Positions 44,169 through 53,622 of a DNA stretch of 64,000 nucleotides are shown here, piece by piece; position 1 is the stretch's first letter, and every line of letters begins with the position of its first letter. A program made the translations under genes and the position numbers. Below the pieces are notes generated by a model that was given only the letters and a program-made list of their open reading frames with translations, ran no database searches and was not told where the DNA came from. The stretch covers positions 2,046,001 to 2,110,000 of the forward strand of contig CABHOK010000003.1 of NCBI GenBank assembly GCA_902168205.1. Direction: 5' to 3'. Source of the DNA: an uncultured Chitinophaga sp. (GTDB taxonomy: Bacteria > Bacteroidota > Bacteroidia > Cytophagales > Cyclobacteriaceae).

Positions 44169-44813
44169 TTACCGAATAACCCCAAGCATTCGCTCCACCC
44201 ACGCACTATACATCTTCCCTGATGGATGCAGTCCATCGGTTGCCACAAGGTCGGGGTCTGTGAGGCCTTTGCGGGAGATATCGGTGATGTATATATACTT
44301 TACTCCCAGCTTTTGTGCGACCGATTTGTTTATGGTATTGTAGGCATCTATACCGGTGCTGATCACATTTTGTTTTTCTTTGCCGAAGGGTGTATAGCCG
44401 TAGTCGGGTATGGAGACAACGAATACGCGTGACTTGTCGCCTTGTGCCAACGCTATGGCTGTTCGTAACAGTTCTTCAAATTCCGGGGCATAGCTTTCTG
44501 CAGATTTACCCTGGTAGTAATTGTTTACACCAATGAGTAATGAGACTAATGTATATTCGGGTTTGAGCCTGGCTTTTTCAATGGCGTGTTTCAGGTCATC
44601 AGTGCGCCAGCCGGTGGTTGCAACGATCTGTGGTTCGGAGCAATCTATACCTTTCGCACGTAATGCATGAGCCAGTTGCACGGGCCAGCGTTCATTTACG
44701 GCTACACTTTCACCAATGGTATAGGAATCGCCCAGCGCCAGAAACTTTATGGTTCCATGTTGTGCCATAACTTGTGTTGACAGGAATATGAATATCACGA
44801 TAAACTTTCTCAT
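44169..44813 (-). CDS. SGNH/GDSL hydrolase (lysophospholipase/esterase type)
   Basis: A 214-aa exported hydrolase. ATG 44813 gives a clean signal peptide (MRKFIVIFIFLSTQVMAQ); in-frame ATGs upstream would place hydrophilic residues before it. Block I is FLALGDSYTIGE with nucleophile Ser near 30, block II includes the Gly in the VATTGWRTDDL region, block III is LLIGVNNYYQG and block V is ATDGLHPSGKMY with the Asp/His pair. It probably acts on small esters or lipids in the periplasm. Its stop codon lies within an AACGATT-type repeat. Confidence 0.85.
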   Translation of the reverse strand: MRKFIVIFIFLSTQVMAQHGTIKFLALGDSYTIGESVAVNERWPVQLAHALRAKGIDCSEPQIVATTGWRTDDLKHAIEKARLKPEYTLVSLLIGVNNYYQGKSAESYAPEFEELLRTAIALAQGDKSRVFVVSIPDYGYTPFGKEKQNVISTGIDAYNTINKSVAQKLGVKYIYITDISRKGLTDPDLVATDGLHPSGKMYSAWVERMLGVIR

Positions 44814-44851
44814 ACTCAAGGGATATACGGATGTCTCCGTTGCTAAACGTA

Positions 44852-44887
44852 TAAAAAAGAAAGAGGATGACATCGCCATCCTCTTTC
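44852..44887 (-). terminator. Minus-strand terminator after the MFS gene
   Basis: GAAAGAGGATG (44859-44869) and CATCCTCTTTC (44877-44887) form a perfect 11-bp stem with a 7-base loop. On the minus strand a T run follows directly. It ends the transporter transcript. Confidence 0.85.
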
Positions 44888-44909
44888 AATATGTTGAAGC
44901 GCCTTTGCG

Positions 44910-46157
44910 TTAGGCAGCAGCGGCAGCAGTTTTCTTTCGGTTCTTCATATAGATCACCAATCCGGTAAAGGCTACCACGAGCATGATTGGTATGATCAGC
45001 GTAACGTTAATGATTTCAGGACCGGCAGCACGTTTCGCTTCTTCAATAAGTGCAGTCTTTTCAGTTTCTGATATACCTGCAGGAAGTTTGCTTTCAACAA
45101 GTTCCTGGTAGTATCCACCCATAAAGATCAGGTATACGGATACGGCAAACATACCTGCACCACCCATAAAGTTAAGGCCTACAGCACCGGTTTTCGGAAG
45201 GTTCTCTGCCACGAAGCCAATCATGGTTGGCCAGAAGTAGCAAACGCCCATACCAAAAACAAGCGCGCCTACGAAGATCATATTACCGGTGCTGTGACCA
45301 AGTAAATATAGTCCTGCTACTGAAAGTACAGCCGAGATCAGCAATACACCCTGAGGAGAGAAGCGGTGTACAACGGGTTCTGCAAGACCGCGTCCTACCA
45401 CCATGACACCGGTTGTAAGCGTGAGTATCAATATAGCATTGTCCGTTACACTCTTCAGCAACACATCGATCCACTGACCGGTAAACAATTCCGTGATTGC
45501 CGTACCAAACATACAGATGATCATGAAAAGGAAGAGCGGTGTAAATACAGCTTTATACATATCACCGGTTGATACACCGGAAGCAACGCGCTCCGTTACC
45601 GGGAACTTCAGGCGTGAGAAAAAGAAACCATAGAGCAACGTAGGTATAATCATGGTCGCTACCTGTATCTGCCATCCTAAACCGATTTTGTTAAAGAAGA
45701 ACACAATCAGTGTACCGATAACAATACCGCCCGGGAACCACAAGTGGAAGTGATTGAGTTTGGTTGTTTTGTTCTCGGAGTAAATAGTCGCCACGAGTGG
45801 GTTACACGCAGCTTCTACGGTACCGTTCGCTATACCGATCAACAGCGTTGAAAGGAACAATGACCAGTAACCTGTTGCAAAAATGGTGAGTACTATACCG
45901 AGTAAGTGAAATACGAACGCGATCAGCAGCAAGCGCTTCATACCGATTACGTCCACCACCATTCCTCCGATGATTACCGCCAGCGGGAATCCCCAGAATG
46001 CTGTTGCTGTAATAACCCCTAATTGTGCACCATCCAGGTTGAAGATTTTGCCGAGTTCACCAAGAATACCTGCCCGGATACCGAAAGACAGCGATGTTAC
46101 CAGCAATGCGAGACAGCTTGCCCAAAAGAGCCGAGAGCGATCTATAGATTGTTCCAT
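44910..46157 (-). CDS. MFS transporter (sugar transporter type)
   Basis: A 415-aa inner-membrane transporter with 12 predicted helices. The N-terminal half starts RLFWASCLALLVTSLSFGIRAGILG and carries the loop 2-3 motif GGMVVDVIGMKRLLL. IANGTVEAACNPLVATIY and FHLWFPGGIVIG resemble the FucP/NagP sugar-porter branch. The tail is short and basic (MKNRKKTAAAAA). It stands alone between an SGNH hydrolase and a gene-poor region, so the substrate is unassigned. Confidence 0.87.
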   Translation of the reverse strand: MEQSIDRSRLFWASCLALLVTSLSFGIRAGILGELGKIFNLDGAQLGVITATAFWGFPLAVIIGGMVVDVIGMKRLLLIAFVFHLLGIVLTIFATGYWSLFLSTLLIGIANGTVEAACNPLVATIYSENKTTKLNHFHLWFPGGIVIGTLIVFFFNKIGLGWQIQVATMIIPTLLYGFFFSRLKFPVTERVASGVSTGDMYKAVFTPLFLFMIICMFGTAITELFTGQWIDVLLKSVTDNAILILTLTTGVMVVGRGLAEPVVHRFSPQGVLLISAVLSVAGLYLLGHSTGNMIFVGALVFGMGVCYFWPTMIGFVAENLPKTGAVGLNFMGGAGMFAVSVYLIFMGGYYQELVESKLPAGISETEKTALIEEAKRAAGPEIINVTLIIPIMLVVAFTGLVIYMKNRKKTAAAAA

Positions 46158-46439
46158 GTAGAATAGGTTTAAGTTTCGAAGCCATGAATATGAATGGAAA
46201 TTTTTTCTCCTGCAACACTAATCACACCAGGAAAAAATATTTTACATCGATTGCAATGTACAATAAATCTGGTAATCTTATGGTCGTAATGACTATAATA
46301 TGCGCCTGGGCCTGTACTTCTTTTACTTGTCGGAGGTGCTTGCCTGCTCACAGAAAAATCCGGTACTCCCGCTTAAAGAAACCCGGAACTCTCTGTTGAA
46401 GAGCACGCTAAAGTTTTTTTAAGTCGCATGACGCGGCAG
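46158..46439. other. Intergenic region upstream of the MFS gene
   Basis: It contains the divergent upstream region of the MFS gene and, together with the next 300 bases, forms a 578-base stretch without an intact gene. A possible short plus frame here (46184-46399) has no family features and no support. No exact promoter pair was found. Confidence 0.35.
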
Positions 46440-46558
46440 GAAAAGGTTGACGGATCGCATTGCCCGGAAAGACAAAGCAACTTTACGGTCTGGCACATCG
46501 GGACATATTAAATGGTGAAAAAGCACACAAGGATTTTAAGAAGGCCTCGGACAAGTAG
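46440..46558 (+). pseudogene. Possible TPR-protein remnant
   Basis: The frame from 46475 to the TAG at 46556-46558 reads KQLYGLAHRDILNGEKAHKDFKKASDK, which resembles the final helix pair of a tetratricopeptide repeat protein. The 30 bases before it read LTDRIARKDKA in another frame, as if frameshifted. There is no start codon or upstream gene, so this would be a decayed 3' end. Confidence 0.3.
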
Positions 46559-46586
46559 GGCGATACAGAGTAGTTGCTGGCTGTGT

Positions 46587-46634
46587 GCTTCTGGCTACAA
46601 TGAAAAAAAACATCGACATCTTGTGGCCAGAAGC
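46587..46634. repeat. Inverted repeat GCTTCTGGC / GCCAGAAGC
   Basis: Nine-base perfect inverted repeat (46587-46595 and 46626-46634) around an A-rich 30-base centre. The same GCTTCTGGC word occurs in the element at 25518-25652. Confidence 0.4.
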
Positions 46635-46735
46635 CGGTAGCTTATATATAGCAGTATACATGTGGTCACCAGCCGGAATCCATGCCGCGGCAGTAACAAA
46701 CTCAAGAATAACGATGAACAGATAACGATTAACGA

Positions 46736-47851
46736 TTAATGCTCAACCTGCGGGATCGTAAGATGGACGGTAGTTTCCCTACCAAAGGATGAAGTGATTT
46801 CGATGTTGCCTTTTAGTTTGGCGATGGTTTCTTTTACGGTGTAGAGTCCCAGGCCGGCACCGCGACTTCGTTCGGTGCCGCGGTAAAACATGTTGAATAT
46901 TTTTGGCATGACATCATCGCGTATACCGATGCCGTTGTCTTGTATGGTAACAACGGCGCTCTCCTCCGTAGCATATACTCTAACGTTAACGTAAGATATT
47001 TTCTTGTTGTCGCTATAGGATATAGCGTTGGACAGGAGGTTGGTGAAGATTATACTGATGCGATCGTGGTCGGAGTAGAAGGGGACATCCGCATTGATAG
47101 AGATGCTTTTTTTAACCTGGTTGTCTTTATCGAGGTAGTCAAGTTTGCTCAGACTTGTTTGTATAATGGACGACCAATCGATTTCTTCGATTTGAACATC
47201 GCTGCGTGCATTCTGATAGTATTCAAGTATTTCACTCAGTGTATCATCCAGTTTGGTTATGCTGGTGGCCATCATGGTGTGCAGGGAATCCAGAATTTTA
47301 TAGTCTCGTTGATCGGTGGTTAAACTCAGTAAGCCCATCACCGATGCCAGCGGTCCTCGTAAATTATGCGATACACTATATACAAAGCTGTCAAGCTCTT
47401 TATTAACCTTCAGCAATTCTATATTTTGTCGCTTTAGCGCGAGTCTTGCTTTGCGTTTCAGTCTTTCTATTTTACGTTTTTTTACTGCGTTAACGATCGC
47501 TGTAGGCAGTCGCGATAAATTGGATTTCAATATATAGTCATCCGCGCCATCGTGAAGACAGGAAACTGCATACTCTTCGGATACTGTGCCGGTAACAAGA
47601 ATGAAGGGTACATGCCGCGCTTCCTGCAAACATATCTTCAATGCTTCGCGCGAGTTAAAACCGGGAAGGCCATGATCGGAGAGAATTACATCAGGTTTGT
47701 ACATTCTGATGGCATCATTAAATTCTTCACGCGTATCGACACACTGGTAAGAGAAAGTCAGATTCTCCTTGCGAAGAACGTGTTCAATTATACTAACATC
47801 ATCGAGGTTGTCCTCCAGCATGAGGATCTTCAACTCTTTTTTATCATCCAT
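46736..47851 (-). CDS. Receiver-histidine kinase hybrid signalling protein
   Basis: A 371-aa cytosolic protein with the receiver first. The receiver (about 7-125) has acidic ED (13-14), phosphoacceptor Asp59 (VILSDHGLPGFNS) and Lys109 (YILKSNL). A coiled coil (about 126-152) leads to a HisKA-like segment with SVSHNLRGPLASVMG (His162; Asn replaces the usual Asp/Glu after it), then the ATPase domain with N box FTNLLSNAISYS, DNGIGI, and GAGLGLYTVKE. ATG 47851 is preferred to GTG 47857. It has no input or membrane domain, so it is probably a relay partner of another regulator. Confidence 0.88.
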   Translation of the reverse strand: MDDKKELKILMLEDNLDDVSIIEHVLRKENLTFSYQCVDTREEFNDAIRMYKPDVILSDHGLPGFNSREALKICLQEARHVPFILVTGTVSEEYAVSCLHDGADDYILKSNLSRLPTAIVNAVKKRKIERLKRKARLALKRQNIELLKVNKELDSFVYSVSHNLRGPLASVMGLLSLTTDQRDYKILDSLHTMMATSITKLDDTLSEILEYYQNARSDVQIEEIDWSSIIQTSLSKLDYLDKDNQVKKSISINADVPFYSDHDRISIIFTNLLSNAISYSDNKKISYVNVRVYATEESAVVTIQDNGIGIRDDVMPKIFNMFYRGTERSRGAGLGLYTVKETIAKLKGNIEITSSFGRETTVHLTIPQVEH

Positions 47852-48103
47852 AACCACAATGTTTTATTAGGATACAACTTCAGTAGAGGTAGATCAGGGA
47901 AGGAATTACTTCATTCAATATAATAAATTATCGGTATTAATAGTAATTTAGGTGAGCCTTTTTGAAAATGACGAGGCTTTGTCAGTTTCTATTTTGAATG
48001 GATGATCGAATAGAGTGCTTGTCCAATTGTGTTCTATCCATATAGGGACAAGTAACTTGAATGGGACGGAAAATTGCTTCAGGGAAAATGAAATAATAAT
48101 TAC

Positions 48104-48890
48104 ATGAGAACGGAACGCCTGGTCACCGCAGTTCAGGAACTTTCGCTTACCCGCGATTGGGACACTGTTATGCGCATTGTTCGCAGTGCCGCCCGGCAAC
48201 TTACCGGAGCAGATGGTGCTACATTTGTTTTGCGCGACAAAGACAAGTTACTATACTGATGAGGATGCCATCGGACCGTTGTGGACAGGAAAGCGTTTCC
48301 CGCTCAACACATGTATCAGCGGATGGTCGATACTAAATAAGAAAACTGTCGCCATCGAAGATATATACCTCGATGACCGAATTCCGCAAGATGCCTATCG
48401 CCCCACGTTTGTAAAAAGTCTGGTGATGGTGCCGATCCGCGCAACGGAGACCATAGGCGCCATCGGAAATTATTGAGCGGAGAAACATTCGCCAACAGAC
48501 GATGAGATGAGGCTGCTTCAGTCGCTGGCGGATATCACTTCCGTAACAATTGAGAATGTTATTGTTTATACGGAGGTGGAGCAACGGGTTAAAGACAGGA
48601 CTGCAGACCTCGAGGCTGCCAATAAATCGCTGGAAGCATTTTCATATTCCATCTCGCACGACTTGCGCGCTCCGTTACGATCTATACTCGGCTTCATCGG
48701 TATACTTAACGAAAATGCTGCCGATCGATTTACTTCCAGTGATCGCGATACGGTTGACAGAAAAGATTTTCAAGGCATCGGTACAGGACTCTCCATTGTT
48801 AACAGAATCGTAGAAAAGCTTGGCGGTAAAACGTGGGCGAATGCAAAAGTAGATGAAGACGCACAGTTCTATTTTTCGCTGCCTTTGTGA
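48104..48890 (+). pseudogene. Decayed GAF-domain sensor histidine kinase
   Basis: The N-terminus starts at ATG 48104 (MRTERLVTAVQELSLTRDWDTVMRIVRSAARQLTGADGATFVLRD) and hits TGA at 48257. The GAF domain continues in another frame (YYTDEDAIGPLW...FVKSLVMVPIR...IGAIGNY) to a TGA at 48474, where relatives have TGG. The same frame then resumes ([23 protein letters not shown]..., coiled coil, [17 protein letters not shown]). After [20 protein letters not shown] it jumps to the last ATPase motif ([16 protein letters not shown]), so most of the kinase core is deleted. One frameshift, one nonsense change and one internal deletion make it clearly non-functional. Confidence 0.85.
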
Positions 48891-49349
48891 TGCAAAGTAT
48901 ATCTGGTGATCTCACCTCTGTATATAACATGCTGTATATATACTTTCTTTTCTTTGTCGCCTTCAGGTATGCAGGTTAACGGTCCTGAAGTACACGGTGC
49001 ACACCAACTTGCCTGCGAGATTAAAACGAGATTAAAACCGGATTAAAAAGTAACAATTGCACTGTTCGTTTGTGGGACTTTCTTCTTACAACCCGGAGTA
49101 TAAATCTTATTTGGTATTTTATACGGTATAACAATTTTAATTTTGCCGATCGTAAACTAGCTTGCAACGTAATTGTTCGTAGCTACGTAGAATTGTGCTT
49201 AGTACTTCAGAGAGTTTAACTGTATTTGAAGGAAGAGAATAATGAGAAAGTAGATTGGTTGTGTCTCCACCATACACACCATCAATAGTCTAAAGAACAG
49301 GTTATTGTAGGAAGAAGTATAAGGAGTCATTAAAAATCAGAAATGCAAT
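48891..49349. other. Intergenic region upstream of the LuxR-type regulator
   Basis: A 459-base gap with no gene. It holds a weak inverted repeat CTTCAGG / CCTGAAG (48961-48990) and three near-direct copies of GATTAAAA at about 49018-49046. It must contain the promoter of the regulator gene, but no exact consensus was found. Confidence 0.4.
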
Positions 49350-50072
49350 ATGTTTTATCGGAAAAGAGTAGTATTGATTGACAGGGATGCGCAGTTTCAG
49401 GATGTACTGAAATATGTACTTGGATCCATTGATAAGATCCTCATTGTTAATCAGTATACAGAATGTGCTGATGCTTTGAAAAGCGTAGACCGCGATCAGC
49501 CGGATATATTTATCATGGGAATTGATTTCATTTTTTTGAAAGGTCCCGAGTTCATCACCAAAATAAAAAAGAAAAATCCGCGGATCGATATTCTTGTGAT
49601 CTCAGACTATACCGATCAGGATATTGTGTTGAATGTTATCGGCAGTGGCGCTACCGGTTTTCTGCTCAAGCAAAATTGTCTCCCCAGATTACAGGAGTCT
49701 ATCGAATGTCTTCTGAAAGGAGGTGCACCACTTGATCCATTTATAGCGCGCATCATTATCAGTGCGCATCACACGGGCGATAACTCTCCGCTAAGCAACC
49801 AGGAAACAACGGTGTTGAAACTGATGATGAAAGGATTGACCTCGCGCATGATTGCAAGTGAGTTGGGTATAGCAAAAGATACTTCGAAGACGCACATCAA
49901 GAATATATATAAGAAGCTGGAAGTAAATTCACGTGCACAGGCAGTGTCTAAAGCAATTGCCAACAAGCTGGTGCCTTCCAATATTCTGCCCAAGCTTGCG
50001 TGGTATTTTTACTACTCTACCGGCATGCTCCTGGAGGAGATCGTGTCAATCTCTTTGGTGTCAGAGTTTTAA
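49350..50072 (+). CDS. LuxR/NarL-type regulator with degenerate receiver
   Basis: A 240-aa regulator. The receiver-like domain (1-125) keeps the fold (VVLIDRDAQFQ at the start; ILVISDY; GATGFLLKQN with the Lys near 107). The phosphoacceptor position in PDIFIMGIDF is Gly57 instead of Asp, so normal phosphorylation is unlikely unless Asp59 substitutes. The HTH_LuxR domain (about 148-210) is intact: LSNQETTVLKLMMKGLTSRMIASELGIAKDTSKTHIKNIYKKL. The tail carries a hydrophobic stretch (LAWYFYYSTGMLLEEIVSISLV). It lies 298 bases upstream of a SusC gene and could regulate it. Confidence 0.85.
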   Translation: MFYRKRVVLIDRDAQFQDVLKYVLGSIDKILIVNQYTECADALKSVDRDQPDIFIMGIDFIFLKGPEFITKIKKKNPRIDILVISDYTDQDIVLNVIGSGATGFLLKQNCLPRLQESIECLLKGGAPLDPFIARIIISAHHTGDNSPLSNQETTVLKLMMKGLTSRMIASELGIAKDTSKTHIKNIYKKLEVNSRAQAVSKAIANKLVPSNILPKLAWYFYYSTGMLLEEIVSISLVSEF

Positions 50073-50093
50073 GCAAATAAGTTAACGTAAGAT

Positions 50094-50122
50094 GGGTGAT
50101 TTTATATCACCCTTATTGTTTC
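50094..50122 (+). terminator. Terminator after the LuxR-type regulator
   Basis: GGGTGAT / ATCACCC (50094-50100, 50106-50112) with a 5-base loop, followed by TTATTGTTT. It separates the regulator from the SusC transcript. Confidence 0.65.
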
Positions 50123-50370
50123 TCCTGGTCGAGAACTAATTTTTTGAAAACAGCCCGCTGTCCATGATTTTATAAGGCGTTTGATCCGAAACATCGGTAT
50201 AAGATTCTAAACGTTCACGCTTCCTTCAGCCGCTGAAACTATATTGAATACGTATAAAATAACCCCTTTGGTGTTAGGTTTTATATTTACTCATCTCACC
50301 TTTGGGTTATAAAGAGTGTATTTTCTGTACATGATCTACAGGTTAACATTGCCCGCATAAATTAACCTAA

Positions 50371-53300
50371 ATGAACATGAAAAGAATTTTACTCGCGTGC
50401 TTCGCAGCAGTGCTTGTAATGGTCTCTTCGGGGACTGTGTTAGCACAAGAACGAATTTCGGGTAAGGTGATTTCCGCAGAAGAAGGATCGCCTTTACCTG
50501 GTGTCAATGTAGTTGTGAAAGGTACAACCAATGGTACCGTAACCGATGCAGAAGGAAACTATACTCTTTCCGCTCCTTCTGATGGAACACTCATCTTTAC
50601 TTTTATCGGACTCGCCACACAGGAGGTCGCCATCGGTGGCCGCACTACGGTTGATGTTCAACTCGCACAGGATGCCCAGCAACTGAATGAAGTAGTTGTT
50701 ACTGCTCTCGGTATAGTGCGTAGCAAAAATGAATTACCGTATGCTGCGCAGGAAGTACGCGGTGATGATATTAGTCGTGCCCGCAGTTCCAACTTCGTAA
50801 CATCTTTATCCGGCAGAGTTGCCGGTGTTGATGTGAAGAGTAACAACAACATGGGTGGATCTGTAAACGTGGTGATCCGCGGGTATAAATCGATCATGAA
50901 CAACAACCAGGCGTTGTTTGTAATTGATGGTATACCAGTGTCTAATGCTAACAACAACACCGTTAACCAACGCAACGGTGCGGCTGGTGTTGACTATGGT
51001 AACGCAGCGGCCGATATCAACCCGGATAACATTGAGTCGGTAAACATATTGAAAGGTGCAGCAGCATCTGCGCTGTATGGTTCGCGTGCAGCGAACGGTG
51101 TGGTAATGATCACGACCAAGAAAGGACGCAAGAACAGCTTCGATGTTGTATTGAACACCGGTGTTGTGGTTGGTAAAATCGACAAGAGTACATTTGCCCG
51201 CTATCAGAAAGAATATGGTGGTGGGTATAGATTAACCTTCCAGCCAAATGAGACATACGATGATGGATCTTTGCCAGTACCTCAGTTTACTGCCGATGCA
51301 TCATACGGGCCTAAGTTCGATAATCAGTTAGTATATAACTGGGATGCATTCGATCCGAAGCACCCAAACTATCACAGAGCAACAACGTGGAGAGCAGCTG
51401 ACAATGGTCCGGAAACATTTTATGAGACAGCGGTACAATCTAACCAAAGCATTCTGATAAGCGGAGGTAATGATAAAGCTGTATTTAAAGTTGGTTACAC
51501 CCGCAGTGATGAGACCGGTGTATTGCCGAACAGTACATTGGACAAGAACATGTTCAACTTCTCTACTTCGTACGACTTTACTCAAAAGCTTACGGTAAGT
51601 GCCTCTGCTAACTTTTCGCATATAGAAGGTCTGGGCCGTTATGGAACAGGCTATAGCTCGGCAAACCCGAACCAGGTGTTCCGCCAGTGGTGGGCTACCC
51701 ATGTGGATATGCAGGAGCAGAAAGACGCGTACTTCCGCAATCGCCAGAACATAACCTGGAACTGGAACTCTGCACGTACAGGTCCTATATATATGGACAA
51801 CTCATACTGGACACGCTATGAGAACTTCAACAACGACTCACGTGATAACTACTTCGGCTATATCGCTGCAAACTATAAAGTAAACAGCTGGCTGGAGGTA
51901 ATAGGACGTGCCGCTGTTAACAAGACTGTAGATCTGCAGGAAGAACGTGTAGCGGTAGGAAGCTCTGCTGTTGCCCGTTATGAAAGATTCGACAGAACGT
52001 TCACCGAGTCAAACTATGACCTGATGTTGAACTTCAAGAAAGCTATTTCTGATGATATATCGTTCAGCGGTGTACTCGGTGGTAACATACGCCGTAGTGA
52101 AATGAATTCTATCCGGGGTCTTACCAGCGGAGGTTTAGCGGTGCCGGGTCTATATGCGTTGTCTAACTCACGCACGCCTATGAGTCCTCCGACCGAAGTA
52201 AATGAACGCATTGGCGTGGATGGTATATTTGCGAGCGCAAACTTTGGCTATAAGGAAATGATATTCCTTGATCTTGCAGGAAGACGCGATCAGTCTACTA
52301 CACTTCCATCCAACAATAATACATTCTATTATCCTTCTGTAGCGGGTAGCTTTGTATTCTCAAAGCTGTTGGATGTATCATGGTTGAATGAAGCGAAAGT
52401 ACGTACCAACTATGCACAGGTAGGTAACGATGCTCCTCCGTTGAGTGTATACAATGTATATGATAAACCAACTGCGATTGGTGCCGTACCGTTCTTTTCA
52501 TTGCCGAATACAAAGAACAATCCAGATCTGAAACCGGAAAGAACGAACAGTATAGAAATTGGTTTGGAAGCTGACTTCCTTGATGAGCGTGTAGGTTTCG
52601 ATTTCACCTGGTATAAATCAAGTACATTCGATCAGATCCTTCCGGTAACCGTAAGTGCTGCTACAGGATATACCGGTAAATATGTAAATGCCGGTGAAGT
52701 AGAAAATAAAGGTATAGAAATTTCTGCGTTCGTAGTGCCCGTAAGAACAAGTGACTTCTCATGGACCATGAACCTGAACTACTATCGTAACCGTAATGAA
52801 GTAGTTAGTCTCTATAGCGAAGGCGGAAACCCGGTGTTGAATGTGCCGATCAGTGCTAACGGTGTTGCCTTCCAGGGGGGGGTAACATTGAACGCAGCGG
52901 TAGGTCAGCCTTACGGTGTTATCCGCGGTACGAATTATACTTACCTGAACGGACAACGTGTTGTTAATGCAAAAGGATACTATCAGCCAACAGCAAGCTC
53001 TGCAGAAATAATTGGTGATCCGAACCCATCGTGGTTAGGTGGCGTAGGCAACACATTGAAGTATAAAAATCTTAGCCTGAGCTTCCTGGTGGATGTTCGT
53101 CATGGCGGAGATATATTCTCATTGGATATGTGGTATGGTGACGGTAGCGGTCTCTATGAAGAAACTGCAGGCCTGAACGATAAAGGAAATCCGAAACGTA
53201 ATCCGGTAGCAGAAGGTGGAGGTGTGTTACTGCCAGGTGTTAAAGCGGACGGAACTCCGAACAATGTATATGCCGAGAACTTTGATGGTAGCGGTAACAC

Positions 53301-53610
53301 GGCATACGGTTATGTTGCCAACGGTCAGTCTGGCGCGCCACGTGCTGCGTATGTATATGATGCGAGCTATGTGAAACTTCGTGAAGCATCGATCTCCTAT
53401 TCTTTACCATCATCACTTCTCAGCGGTTTGAAAGTTATCAAAGCGATCGATATATCACTGGTAGGTCGTAACCTTTGGATCATTCACAAGAACATGAAAT
53501 ACTCTGATCCTGAAGAGAGCATGAGTTCAGGTAACACAGCCAGCGGTTATCAAAGCGGGGCGTATCCGACCGTTCGTAACTATGGATTTAATGTGCGTTT
53601 CAAATTCTAA
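50371..53610 (+). CDS. SusC/RagA-family TonB-dependent outer membrane transporter
   Basis: A 1079-aa importer. The signal peptide is at about 1-25 (SSGTVLAQ). The CarboxypepD_reg-like domain is at about 28-105 (RISGKVISAEEGSPLPGVNVVVKG). The linker is LNEVVVTALGIVRSKNELPYAAQEV and the plug has LFVIDGIPVSN and NILKGAAASALYGSRAANGVV. The barrel ends RNYGFNVRFKF. The SusD_2-type partner starts 12 bases downstream. No carbohydrate enzyme is nearby, so the substrate is open; it need not be a glycan. Confidence 0.94.
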   Translation: MNMKRILLACFAAVLVMVSSGTVLAQERISGKVISAEEGSPLPGVNVVVKGTTNGTVTDAEGNYTLSAPSDGTLIFTFIGLATQEVAIGGRTTVDVQLAQDAQQLNEVVVTALGIVRSKNELPYAAQEVRGDDISRARSSNFVTSLSGRVAGVDVKSNNNMGGSVNVVIRGYKSIMNNNQALFVIDGIPVSNANNNTVNQRNGAAGVDYGNAAADINPDNIESVNILKGAAASALYGSRAANGVVMITTKKGRKNSFDVVLNTGVVVGKIDKSTFARYQKEYGGGYRLTFQPNETYDDGSLPVPQFTADASYGPKFDNQLVYNWDAFDPKHPNYHRATTWRAADNGPETFYETAVQSNQSILISGGNDKAVFKVGYTRSDETGVLPNSTLDKNMFNFSTSYDFTQKLTVSASANFSHIEGLGRYGTGYSSANPNQVFRQWWATHVDMQEQKDAYFRNRQNITWNWNSARTGPIYMDNSYWTRYENFNNDSRDNYFGYIAANYKVNSWLEVIGRAAVNKTVDLQEERVAVGSSAVARYERFDRTFTESNYDLMLNFKKAISDDISFSGVLGGNIRRSEMNSIRGLTSGGLAVPGLYALSNSRTPMSPPTEVNERIGVDGIFASANFGYKEMIFLDLAGRRDQSTTLPSNNNTFYYPSVAGSFVFSKLLDVSWLNEAKVRTNYAQVGNDAPPLSVYNVYDKPTAIGAVPFFSLPNTKNNPDLKPERTNSIEIGLEADFLDERVGFDFTWYKSSTFDQILPVTVSAATGYTGKYVNAGEVENKGIEISAFVVPVRTSDFSWTMNLNYYRNRNEVVSLYSEGGNPVLNVPISANGVAFQGGVTLNAAVGQPYGVIRGTNYTYLNGQRVVNAKGYYQPTASSAEIIGDPNPSWLGGVGNTLKYKNLSLSFLVDVRHGGDIFSLDMWYGDGSGLYEETAGLNDKGNPKRNPVAEGGGVLLPGVKADGTPNNVYAENFDGSGNTAYGYVANGQSGAPRAAYVYDASYVKLREASISYSLPSSLLSGLKVIKAIDISLVGRNLWIIHKNMKYSDPEESMSSGNTASGYQSGAYPTVRNYGFNVRFKF

Positions 53611-53622
53611 GATCAACTTATC

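Noticed and set aside
48961-48990. CTTCAGG/CCTGAAG hairpin after the kinase pseudogene
   Set aside because: The stem is 7 bp with a 16-base loop and no T tract; too weak to call a terminator.
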